Translations under genes and position numbers: made by a program
In this document: positions 26,944 through 35,200 of the stretch, piece by piece
How positions within the stretch are numbered: position 1 is the first letter of the stretch
How the letters are laid out: the number at the start of each line of letters is the position of its first letter
The notes under the pieces: model-generated
The model's database searches: none
What the model saw: only the letters and a program-made list of their open reading frames with translations
Told to the model about the DNA's origin: nothing
Assembly (NCBI RefSeq): GCF_000235565.1
Contig: NC_017527.1
Location: 1,178,001-1,242,000, forward strand
Length of the DNA: 64,000 nt
Origin: Methanothrix harundinacea 6Ac
GTDB lineage: Archaea; Halobacteriota; Methanosarcinia; Methanotrichales; Methanotrichaceae
Direction: 5' to 3'

Positions 26944-27710
26944 CCTTCGACCGGGCCTGCAGCCTCACCATCCTCGGCGGCCTCGACAAGGAGAGAAGGC
27001 CCGACCGAGTGGAGAGGCTCGAGATGCGCCGGGGCGAGATCATCGGGATCGTCGGGCCGACGGGCTCGGGAAAGAGCTCCCTCATCGCCGACATCGAGCA
27101 GTTCGCCAAAGGAGACACCCCCTCGGGGAGGAGGATCCTCATCGATGGGTGCGAGCCGAAGGCCGAGATGAGGTCCGACCCCCGAAGGAAGCTGATAGCC
27201 CAGCTCTCCCAGAACATGCACTTCCTCGCCGACATGACCGTGGGGGATTTTCTGAGGATGCACGCCAAGAGCCGGGGGAGGCCCCCGCAGGTGGCAGGTC
27301 GGGTGATAGAGCTCGCCAACACCCTCACCGGGGAGCCGGTCCATCCGGACCAGCATCTGACGATCTTGAGCGGGGGGCAGTCGAGGGCGCTGATGGCCGC
27401 CGACATCGCCGTCATCAGCGATTCGCCGATCGTCCTCATCGACGAGATCGAGAACGCCGGGATCAAGAAGAGGGAGGCGCTGGAGCTCCTCTCCGGGGAG
27501 GGGAAGATCGTCGTCGTCGTCACCCACGACCCGATGCTCGCCCTCATGACCTCCCGGCGGGTCGTGATGAAGAACGGCGGGATGGTGAGGGTGATCGAGA
27601 CGACGGCCGGAGAGCAGAAGGTCTGCGAGGACCTGGCGAAGGTCGACGACTGGCTGATGGACCTGCGGGAATCGATCCGGCGGGGCGAGGTGGTGGGGGC
27701 CGCCCTTTGA
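26940..27710 (+). CDS. Soluble ABC-type ATPase, methanogen-specific, next to CoM genes
   Basis: Single ABC nucleotide-binding domain of 256 residues: Walker [10 protein letters not shown] (39-47), signature ILSGGQSRA (142-150), Walker [12 protein letters not shown] (~164-174) and switch His in VVVVTHDP. There is no membrane domain and no permease gene nearby. Its Walker B Glu lies in DEIENAG, so it should hydrolyse ATP. Among methanogen proteins the closest functional idea is component A2 (AtwA), a two-domain ABC ATPase needed to activate methyl-CoM reductase, but this protein is single-domain and distinct. The coupling to cysteate synthase before it and to a HypB-like GTPase after it suggests a cofactor or metallocentre assembly role. 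This is inference. Confidence 0.8.
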   Translation: MTFDRACSLTILGGLDKERRPDRVERLEMRRGEIIGIVGPTGSGKSSLIADIEQFAKGDTPSGRRILIDGCEPKAEMRSDPRRKLIAQLSQNMHFLADMTVGDFLRMHAKSRGRPPQVAGRVIELANTLTGEPVHPDQHLTILSGGQSRALMAADIAVISDSPIVLIDEIENAGIKKREALELLSGEGKIVVVVTHDPMLALMTSRRVVMKNGGMVRVIETTAGEQKVCEDLAKVDDWLMDLRESIRRGEVVGAAL

Positions 27711-27712
27711 AG

Positions 27713-28405
27713 ATGGTGGTGGTGGCCGGAACCCCCGGCTCGGGGAAGACCTCCGTCCTCATCCACGCCGCGAGGTCCCTCCAGCAGATGGGGGTGAGGC
27801 CGGCGGTAGTCAAGATCGACTGCCTCTGGACCGAGGACGACGCGAGGTTTCGCCGCCTCGGCGTCCCCGTCGCCGTCGGCCTCGCCAAGGACATGTGCCC
27901 CGACCACTACTCGATCTACAACGTCGACGAGATGCTGGACTGGGCGAAGGAAGAGGGGGCCGACGTCCTCCTCAACGAGACGGCGGGCCTCTGCCTCCGG
28001 TGCGCCCCCTACCCCGACTCCGCCCTGGCGGTCTGCGTCCTCGACGTCACCTCTGGCCCCAACGCCCCCCTGAAGGTGGGGCCTCTCCTGACGACGGCGG
28101 ACGTCGTAGTGGCGACGAAGGGGGACATGGTATCCCAGGCCGAGAGGGAGGTCTTCCGGGAGAGGGTCCTGGAGGCGAACCCCGCTTGCAGGATCGTCGA
28201 GGCGAACGGCCTCTCCGGCAAGGGGGCGGCGGAGCTGGCGGAGCTGATCAGGGAAGGCCCCGAGGTCGGCGAGAAGATGCTACTGCGGCACAACCCGCCC
28301 CTGGCCATCTGTACCCTCTGCACCGGGGAGCTCCGGGTATCGAAGGAGCATCACCGGGGTGTCCTCCGCCACCTGGACGGGTTCATGGAGTACTCAGGGG
28401 AGTAG
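27713..28405 (+). CDS. HypB/UreG-like SIMIBI GTPase with extra cysteine motifs
   Basis: Protein of 230 residues from ATG 27713. It has P-loop GTPGSGKT (6-13), a switch Asp in [11 protein letters not shown], a second DVTSG and the base-specificity motif TKGD (135-138), as in HypB, UreG and CooC-type nickel-insertion NTPases. Three cysteine sites are unusual: Cys62 in KDMCPDHYS, the pair Cys94/Cys97 in GLCLRCAPY, and Cys200/Cys203 in [11 protein letters not shown] followed by EHHRG. These could bind metal or an Fe-S cluster between subunits. It starts two bases after the ABC ATPase gene and precedes an Fe-S protein. A role in metal delivery to a methanogenesis enzyme is plausible but unproven. 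Confidence 0.82.
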   Translation: MVVVAGTPGSGKTSVLIHAARSLQQMGVRPAVVKIDCLWTEDDARFRRLGVPVAVGLAKDMCPDHYSIYNVDEMLDWAKEEGADVLLNETAGLCLRCAPYPDSALAVCVLDVTSGPNAPLKVGPLLTTADVVVATKGDMVSQAEREVFRERVLEANPACRIVEANGLSGKGAAELAELIREGPEVGEKMLLRHNPPLAICTLCTGELRVSKEHHRGVLRHLDGFMEYSGE

Positions 28406-28477
28406 AGGTCTGGTGAGTAGAGGGCTGAAATTCCCGGCTGACGATCATCGACGAGTCAAGCGGATGGAGCAAGCGAG

Positions 28478-29158
28478 ATGAAGGAGATCGAACGGCTTCT
28501 GCCCGGCTACAACTGCGGAGAGTGCGGGTTCAAGAGCTGCCGGGAGTTCGCAAGAGCCCTGCTGAAGGGCACCGATCGGGGACGGGAGATCGAGATCGAA
28601 CTCTGCCCTCACCTCGGCCTGGAGAAGCACCGGGAAAAGAGGGCCGAAATAGAGGAGACCCTTCCCCGGCTCCGAAGGCTGCTGGCCGAGGGGCGAGGAG
28701 GCGAAGAGGGAGAGGCCGAGATCCGGGGGGTGATCGACGGCCTCGCCGCGGACTTCTCCCTGGCGCCGCTCCCCGGCGAGCCCTCCTGTCGCGAGGACGT
28801 CCACCCCTTCGACCGGGATCTGGAGTTCGAGGTCGGCGACGTCCTCCGCTACCGCCCCCTCGGCTGCCCCGTCACCCATTTCGGAAAGGTCGTTAAGATC
28901 GATCACGGCCTCGTCACCGTCCACGTGGTGGGGCCCCGCCACCTCCTCGGAGACCGAGACTTCGCCCCCCTGGACGTCGGGGTCTCTCTCGTCGCCGCCT
29001 TTGAGGGGGTCGTCCTCCGGGGCCGGGTCCCCGGGGTCGGAGAGACGGTCAGGTTCCTCCCCGACCACTGCATGATGCAGAAGGTCCACTCGGGGGTGAT
29101 CGTCCACTCCGAGGGGAGGATGGTCAGGATCGAGGGGATCGATCTGAAGGTCTGGTGA
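28478..29158 (+). CDS. CODH-gamma-type [4Fe-4S] domain protein of unknown function
   Basis: Protein of 226 residues. The N-terminal 45 residues match the FeS domain of corrinoid Fe-S protein, RnfB and related proteins: LPGYNCGECGFKSCREFA with Cys13, Cys16, Cys21 and a fourth ligand at Cys43 (IELCPHLG). The rest is a helical linker (~50-100) and a beta-rich C-terminal half (FEVGDVLRYRPLGCPVTHFGKV, then VHVVGPRHLLGDRDFAPLDVG) that I do not recognise. In the corrinoid protein this cluster passes single low-potential electrons to cobalt. With the neighbouring ATPase and GTPase it could form a reductive activation or metal-insertion complex. It is separated from the GTPase gene by 72 bases. Confidence 0.78.
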   Translation: MKEIERLLPGYNCGECGFKSCREFARALLKGTDRGREIEIELCPHLGLEKHREKRAEIEETLPRLRRLLAEGRGGEEGEAEIRGVIDGLAADFSLAPLPGEPSCREDVHPFDRDLEFEVGDVLRYRPLGCPVTHFGKVVKIDHGLVTVHVVGPRHLLGDRDFAPLDVGVSLVAAFEGVVLRGRVPGVGETVRFLPDHCMMQKVHSGVIVHSEGRMVRIEGIDLKVW

Positions 29159-29454
29159 GGTGGCCTGGGTCCATCGCCGGGAGCGCCGGCGGGGGAGGAC
29201 GCCGGCCCTGGGGCGATCCCGTCCCAGGGCCGTCAGATATAATACCATGATCTGCAGAGACAAAAATATATACAGAAATTCCGGGTGCCTTTGGATGCCA
29301 CCGATGGCGCTCCTTCCTTCCCTCAAGCCGGAGTGGTCCTGCGGAACCTCCGAAGAGACCGTCCTCCTGACCTTTGGGGGGAGGAGGGAGGCGGAGTCGG
29401 CGGAGCCTGGATCGAGGTCGAAGCCAGTACGGCTGAGATGAAGATGGTTATGAG
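29159..29454. other. Intergenic stretch with no confident gene
   Basis: About 296 bases after the Fe-S protein gene. A GC-rich potential stem (GGCGGGGGAGGACGCCGGCC region, 29188-29207) is followed by an AT-rich patch (AAAAATATATACAGAAATT, 29263-29281) that could be a promoter for the secreted protein gene. A short open frame from ATG 29296 ends at 29441 but has no recognisable features and shadow-like composition. Confidence 0.4.
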
Positions 29455-30306
29455 GTGAATTGGATGGAGCTCTCCGTTATCCCCAGCATGTCGGCCCGCA
29501 GCGGGCTGAAGATCTTAATTGGATGCCTTCTGTTGTCGTCTCTTGCCTGGACTCCGGCGGGAGCCCAGGCGATAAGCCTGACCCCCTTCGTCGCGCCTTT
29601 GAACGATTTCGCGGAGCTGGGATTCATCGTCCCAACGGATGTGGCGGTGGAGGCTGAATCTTTGAACGACAAGAACTACACCGAGGGGCGTTACCTGGTG
29701 GCCTCCCTCCTCCTCAACGAGAGCAGGGTATTTTTATACCTCCTATACCCCTGCCAGCCCCCCGAGGTCCAGCTGGATGCCGAGGGGCTGAAAGATCTGA
29801 TCGAGGTCTTCGACCCCACCCTCAATGAGACCATATACAGCCCCGCGCCCCTGAACATCACCGACCGGTCCGCCATCTGGGGACAGATCGGAAACTACGT
29901 CCTCGTCGCCCATCAGCCGTCGAATCAGACCGTATCGATCGTATTCATCGACGAGAACGTCACCGAGACGGTGGTGGAGTACCTCCTCGGTTCCCTGGAG
30001 ATCACCGTAAATGAGAACGCTACCCTCCTCTCTCCCGGGTACTGCGAATCCGCTTTAGGGGCCGGATCGGCCGTCCCTGAGGCGGCAGCCGAGACCCCCG
30101 CCCCTGAAGTGGCCACCAACGAGACCGCCGCACCGAGCGAGACGGTGGCGACTACGGAGCCGGAGGTGGCTCCAAGCGATGCCGTCGGTGCGACGGCGCC
30201 GGTGGAGCCCGTCCAGAACGCCTCCGGGACGAGCGTGGAGAAGACCCAGGCGGACCTCGCCGCCATCAAGGATCAGTTCCAGCAGAAGTTTGGCCTAAAG
30301 GTCTGA
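29455..30306 (+). CDS. Secreted protein with acidic, Ala/Thr-rich C-terminal half
   Basis: Protein of 283 residues (GTG 29455; ATG 29464 is an alternative). The signal peptide is LKILIGCLLLSSLAWTPAGAQA (~18-39), with cleavage likely after AQA. The mature N-terminal ~160 residues are a compact domain of unknown family (LTPFVAPLNDFAELGFIVPTD at its start) carrying many N-glycosylation sequons (NYT, NES, NET, NIT, NQT, NVT, NAT). Residues ~205-262 are a low-complexity linker of Ala, Pro, Thr and Glu, ending in a short helix DLAAIKDQFQQKFGLKV. It is probably a surface glycoprotein. Function is unknown and no clear link to the CoM genes on either side is visible. Confidence 0.75.
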   Translation: MNWMELSVIPSMSARSGLKILIGCLLLSSLAWTPAGAQAISLTPFVAPLNDFAELGFIVPTDVAVEAESLNDKNYTEGRYLVASLLLNESRVFLYLLYPCQPPEVQLDAEGLKDLIEVFDPTLNETIYSPAPLNITDRSAIWGQIGNYVLVAHQPSNQTVSIVFIDENVTETVVEYLLGSLEITVNENATLLSPGYCESALGAGSAVPEAAAETPAPEVATNETAAPSETVATTEPEVAPSDAVGATAPVEPVQNASGTSVEKTQADLAAIKDQFQQKFGLKV

Positions 30307-30390
30307 GGGCCCCTCGAGGCCTGAAGGCCGCCCTTTTTTCCCCGGGGGGAGCCGGCCGCCGCGAGGACCTGATCCCCCCCGGACGGATCA

Positions 30391-30400
30391 ACCTTTAAAT
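30391..30400 (+). promoter_or_regulatory. TATA-box promoter of comD
   Basis: ACCTTTAAAT stands out in GC-rich sequence and is centred ~30 bases before ATG 30427, so transcription should begin within a few bases of the start codon (leaderless or nearly so). Confidence 0.55.
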
Positions 30401-30426
30401 CCCATCGAAGCCCCGTATATCCTCCG

Positions 30427-30936
30427 ATGAGATACCTCCAACCCTCGGAGGCGGTCTACCGGGGGATGAAGGGGGCCGGGATCGACTTCGTCGCCAGCGT
30501 CCCTTGCGTCCATCTCCAGGGGCTCCTCGCCCTCGTGGACACCGACCCCGAGATCAGGCACGTCCCCGTCACCCGGGAGGAGGAGGGGGTCGGGATCGCT
30601 GCCGGTGCATACATGGGCGGTAAAACGCCAGCCCTCCTGATGCAGAACTCGGGGCTTGGAAACAGCATCAACGCCCTCGCCTCCCTCAACGGCCTTTACG
30701 GGATCCCGCTCCTCCTGATCGTCAGCCACAGGGGCGGAGTGGGGGAGACGATATCCGGTCAGGTCCCCATGGGACGGCTGACGCCGAAGCTCCTCGACGC
30801 CATGGCTATCCCGAGGTTCATCCCCACCCTCACCGAGGCCGAGGAGAAAGTTGCCCTCGCCTGGGAGATCGCTCTTGCGAGGAGGACCCCGTCGGCGGTG
30901 CTGCTGGAGATCGGGTTCTGGAAGCCGATCCCCTGA
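30427..30936 (+). CDS. comD: Sulfopyruvate decarboxylase, alpha subunit
   Basis: Protein of 169 residues, the PYR-type half of a thiamine-diphosphate enzyme. It contains the conserved Glu of the TPP-activating site in VTREEEGVGIAAGAYMGG, followed by MQNSGLGNSINALASL and IVSHRGGVGE, typical of ComD and phosphonopyruvate decarboxylase alpha halves. With ComE it decarboxylates sulfopyruvate to sulfoacetaldehyde on the path to coenzyme M. In some Methanosarcina the two halves are fused; here they are separate and ~620 bases apart, with a broken acylphosphatase gene between them. Confidence 0.92.
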   Translation: MRYLQPSEAVYRGMKGAGIDFVASVPCVHLQGLLALVDTDPEIRHVPVTREEEGVGIAAGAYMGGKTPALLMQNSGLGNSINALASLNGLYGIPLLLIVSHRGGVGETISGQVPMGRLTPKLLDAMAIPRFIPTLTEAEEKVALAWEIALARRTPSAVLLEIGFWKPIP

Positions 30937-31000
30937 ACCCCGGAGACGACGGATGCCTCCGACGAAGGACTATATATTTCAGGAGGGAATATTTCTACTG

Positions 31001-31494
31001 ATGATCAGATTGACGGCGCGGGTCTCCGGCAGGGTCCAGATGGTGCTCGGTCCTCGGGCCTCGTCGGCTTCGTCCAGAACCTCCCCGACGGCCGGGTCGA
31101 GGTGGTCGCCGAAGGTGAGAGGTCCGACCTCGGGAGGTTTGCATCGGCGTTGAAGATGGGGAACTCTCTCATCCGGGTCGACGATGTGGAGACGGCTTAC
31201 TCCGAGGCGACGGGTTCTTTTCCCGGATTTCGAAAGGTGATCGACCCCGAAGAGCTGGGAGATCGCCTCGATGAGGGGGTCGGGATCCTGAAGGAGATCC
31301 TGGTCACCGTGAAAGAGGGCTTCGGCGATCTGGGGGAGAAGATGGACACGATGCTGGAGAAGCAGGATTCGACCCTCGGCGAGATTCAGGGGCACAGGTT
31401 CGACATGAAGGGTTACATCAACCAGAGGTTTGAACGGATAGAGACCGACCTAGCGGAGCTGAAAGCCGCGATGAGAGAGCGAGGCATCATCTGA
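31001..31494 (+). pseudogene. Acylphosphatase with C-terminal extension, catalytic loop deleted and frame broken
   Basis: ATG 31001, preceded by TATATATTTC and AGGAGGGA, starts MIRLTARVSGRVQ, the first strand of acylphosphatase. The phosphate loop that should follow (GVGFR, with the catalytic Arg) and the next helix are missing. Only 17 bases (31040-31056) separate the GRVQ codons from the GLVGFVQNLPDGRVEVVAEG codons, about 28 fewer than normal, so the frame changes. Downstream sequence stays open to 31494 with a coiled tail (GDLGEKMDTMLEKQD). A protein could still start inside the second part (GTG 31099 or ATG 31102) but would lack the active site. Confidence 0.8.
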
Positions 31495-31558
31495 AACGAT
31501 CGCCTTCGATGAAGGCCAGCATTCAGAAGTCCTTTTAAGCCATCGGGAGCCGATCAAT

Positions 31559-32110
31559 CTGAGAAGGATCGAAGCGATCTCCATCATCGCCCGGGAGGCC
31601 GAATCCCAGGGCGCCCTTCTGGTGGGAAATATAGGTTATCCGTCCAGGGAGCTATACGCCGTCGGCGACCGCCCCTCCAACTTCTACATGCTGGGGTCGA
31701 TGGGCCTCGCCTCCTCCATCGGCCTCGGCCTCGCCCTAGCCCTCCCGGACCGGAGGGTAGTCGCCATCGACGGCGACGGCTCCGTCCTGATGAACCTGGG
31801 GAGCCTCGTCACCATCGCCGACCAGGAGCCTGAGAACTACCTCCTCGTCATCCTCGACAACGGCTGCTACGGGTCGACGGGGTCCCAGCCGACCTGCACC
31901 GCCCGAAAGGCAGACCTGGCCCGGATCGCCGAGGGGGCCGGGGTCACCGAGGTCCGCCTCGCCGCCAGCCCCGAAGAGCTCCGGGCTGGCCTCACCGGGA
32001 GGGGCGTCCTGGTCGTCAAGGTCGAGGCGGGAAACGCCGAGGTTGCCGTGATCCCTCTATCCCCGGAGGAGATCATCGAGAGGTTCATGGGGATCTCCGC
32101 TCCGCTATAG
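31559..32110 (+). CDS. comE: Sulfopyruvate decarboxylase, beta subunit (probable CTG start)
   Basis: The TPP-binding half of sulfopyruvate decarboxylase, ~183 residues. The TPP/Mg motif is seen in DGDGSVLMNLGSL, ending in LVILDNGCYGSTGSQ; GSMGLASSIGLGLALA is also typical. The first ATG/GTG/TTG in frame is GTG 31622, which would remove the N-terminal helix RRIEAISIIAREAESQGALL that ComE proteins have. CTG 31559 begins that helix and lies ~25 bases after the TATA-like CTTTTAAG (31532-31539), as in a leaderless message. I therefore place the start at CTG, with GTG 31622 as fallback. It works with ComD upstream. Confidence 0.85.
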   Translation: MRRIEAISIIAREAESQGALLVGNIGYPSRELYAVGDRPSNFYMLGSMGLASSIGLGLALALPDRRVVAIDGDGSVLMNLGSLVTIADQEPENYLLVILDNGCYGSTGSQPTCTARKADLARIAEGAGVTEVRLAASPEELRAGLTGRGVLVVKVEAGNAEVAVIPLSPEEIIERFMGISAPL

Positions 32111-32183
32111 ACTCAATTCTGATGGGCTCAGTCACGACAGAAGACGCGTCCGAAAGCGGCTGAAGGTGACATATCCGAAAAAC

Positions 32184-32192
32184 CTTTTATAG
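32184..32192 (+). promoter_or_regulatory. TATA-box promoter of the NosD-like giant gene
   Basis: CTTTTATAG is centred ~26 bases before ATG 32214, so the transcript would be leaderless. Confidence 0.5.
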
Positions 32193-32213
32193 GTTCAGCA
32201 CAAGTAATGAAAA

Positions 32214-35200
32214 ATGACAATGCCCTCGAATATTGGTTATATTTATATATGTTTATCTGTTGGATTTGTCTTGGGTATCCTTCTGGGATCAGCTCAAGGA
32301 GCCACGACAACCGTTGATGCTGGGCAAAGCCTCCAGGAAGCCATCGAAGATGCCAGCCCCGGGGACGTCTTGGAAGTCAAGAGCGGCGTCTACAGGGAGA
32401 ACCTGAACATAACAAAGCAGCTCATATTGCTGGGAGTGGATACCGGAGGTGGGATGCCGGTGGTGGATGCTGGCGGTGCCGGAGATTCGATAATCCTATA
32501 TGCCGACGGCATAATCCTTCAGGGCTTCGTGGCGACCAACTCCGGCCACAATTTGGAGGCGGGGATTAAGATAATCTCGGACAACAACGTGGTTATGAAC
32601 AATGAAGTCCGTTTAAACAATGGAACCGGAATTTTTGTATCAATCTCCAGCAAAAATAATTCCATCATAAATAACAATGTCAGCTATAATAACAAAAGCG
32701 GGATCTTTCTCTGGAGTTCTAACGAGAGCGTAATATCCGAAAACATCGTCAGCGGCAATAGATGGATTGGAATCCGACTTATGGATTCGAGCAGCGGCAA
32801 CATCATAGACAATAACGTAGTCCATCATAACGAGATGCACGGAATATCCATTGAAAGTTCTGTCAACAACAGCATCATTGAAAACGACGCGGGCTACAAC
32901 GAACTTGATGGGATCCTGATAGATGGCTCCCCTTCCAACTCCCTCGAGGGCAACGACGCCTCCTATAACGCAGAAAACGGCTTTCGCATCCAGAATTCTT
33001 CCCATAGCCTCACCCTCCAAGATAACTACGCCAAAGAGAACCGATATGGTATCTCGGTTCAGGGGTCAAACGACATCTACCTCAAGGATAACAAAGCCAT
33101 AGGAAATGGCTACGGGATCTACCTATCCGGTTCCGTCAGAAGCATTATGGATAGTAACCTCATGGTGGAGAACCGCTACAACTTCCGTGCCGATGGTGAG
33201 AATTACATCGACACCACCAACCTGGTGGACGGCAGGCCTATATACTACAGGGTAGGGGTCTCTGACGAGGTGATAGACGATTCGTCAGGTGCTGGGGCCG
33301 TTTACTGCATCAACTGCGATAATGTCACAATAAAAGGTCTGAACCTCACCAACGGCTTCTTTGGGGTTTACCTCTCCAACACCATCAATTCGGCGGTGGA
33401 AGACAATCGTATAAGTCTCAGCTGGAACGGGATTTATGTTGAGAATTCTTCCTCGAACAGGCTTACAGCCAACAGCGTCATCGAGAACGAAAACGGGATA
33501 TTTCTGAACTCTTCCAGCGAAAACGCCGTCGACGGCAACATCGTCGTAAGCAACTCTTACGGCATAGTCCTCGAATCTTCTTATGAGAACAGAGTCGATT
33601 CGAACAACGCCAGCTTAAACTTCGTCGGGATCGATCTTTACAAATCTAGCGATTACAACATCGTCCAGGAGAACGTCGCAACCAAAAACGGAGTCGGGAT
33701 ACATCTAAACTCTTCGGGAAAAAACAGCATCCTTGGCAACGACGTCAGCAATAGCGAGTACATCTGCATATACCTCGTCGATAATTCGATCAGTAACAAC
33801 ATAAAAAAGAATAACGCCAGCAACGCATGGTTCGGCATATATCTCACAGAGAACTCTATCGAGAACATCATATTGTACAACGATGCCAACGACGACCTCA
33901 TAGGTATATTCATCAGAGATTCGCCTCGCAACCTCCTCGAAGGAAACAGGGCAAAGACCAACGAATTTGAGGGGATACGGATTCAGAACTCTGCAGGATG
34001 CAGCCTATCTGGCAACAACGCCAGCCAGGGCCAGTGGGGGATCTACATAAATTCCTCTGGTATGTGCGTCCTGAGAGACAACCTGATGGAGAATAACCTG
34101 TACAACTTCCATGCTGAGGGCGAAATCGACGTCGATCGATCGAATAGTGTCGATGGTAAGCCCATCATCTACCTGATGCGGGCTGAAGATCTGGTGATAG
34201 ACTCCTCCGACGGTGCAGGAGTCGTCTACTGTATCGACTGCACCAACATAACCGTTAAAGATCTCATCCTCGCCAACAACACTTATGGCATATACTTGCT
34301 GAACACCACCGGCTCTCGGGTGGAGATGAACCGCATCTTCGACAACGAGTTCGGCATCCTCCTGAATCATTGCGGCGAGAACGAGATCATCGGCAACGAA
34401 GTCGATCGGAGTGGAGCAAGTGGTATCCGCCTCCACCGCTCAGAGAGAAATTTGGTCAGCGAAAATGAGGCCTGCCAAAACGGCCGCGGCATCGACCTCT
34501 TCGAGTCCGTCAACAACACCATATCGAGGAACCTTGTATACGATAACGGCAAGGGTATCTATCTCGATGGCTCTTCCCAAAACTTGATCCTTTCAAACGA
34601 TGCCGTCCAAAACGACTTCGGTCTCTTTCTCGAAGGCTCGGATCATAACAAGCTCACTTCCAACGATCTCAGGGAGAATGAGGGGGGTTTGAGCCTAAAC
34701 CGATCCGGAAAGAACGTCCTCGGAAACAACCTGATCATCGATAACGGATACAACTTCCTCGTTGATGGATTGAACCGTTCTCATTTCGACAATCAAGTCG
34801 ACGTAACAAACCTGATAAACGGCAGGCCGATCCGTTACCTGGTGGACTCCAGCAACACCATCGTGGATTCGTCCTCCGGAGCGAGTTCTGTCGTCTGCAT
34901 CAACTGCACCAACGTCACTGTGAAAGATCTGGACCTGCGGGGGAACCGCGAAGGTATCAAGTTCTTCGAGACGAGGGATTCGACGATAAAAAATAACATC
35001 CTCAGCGATAACCTCTACGGCATAAGCCTCGAGAGATCCACCAAAAATAGCGTCGAAGCAAACTACCTCCGAAACAATACTTACGGCATATTTCTTAACG
35101 ACTCCTTCGATAACCTTCTCGAAGGAAACCGCGCCGGAGAAATGAACACCTACGGCATCTATCTCGCGTTCTGCCGGCATAACATATTGAGAGATAACCT

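Noticed and set aside
29160-29441. A 93-codon frame after the Fe-S protein gene
   Set aside because: Arg-rich composition with no RBS, no motif and no consistent third-position GC pattern; treated as intergenic.
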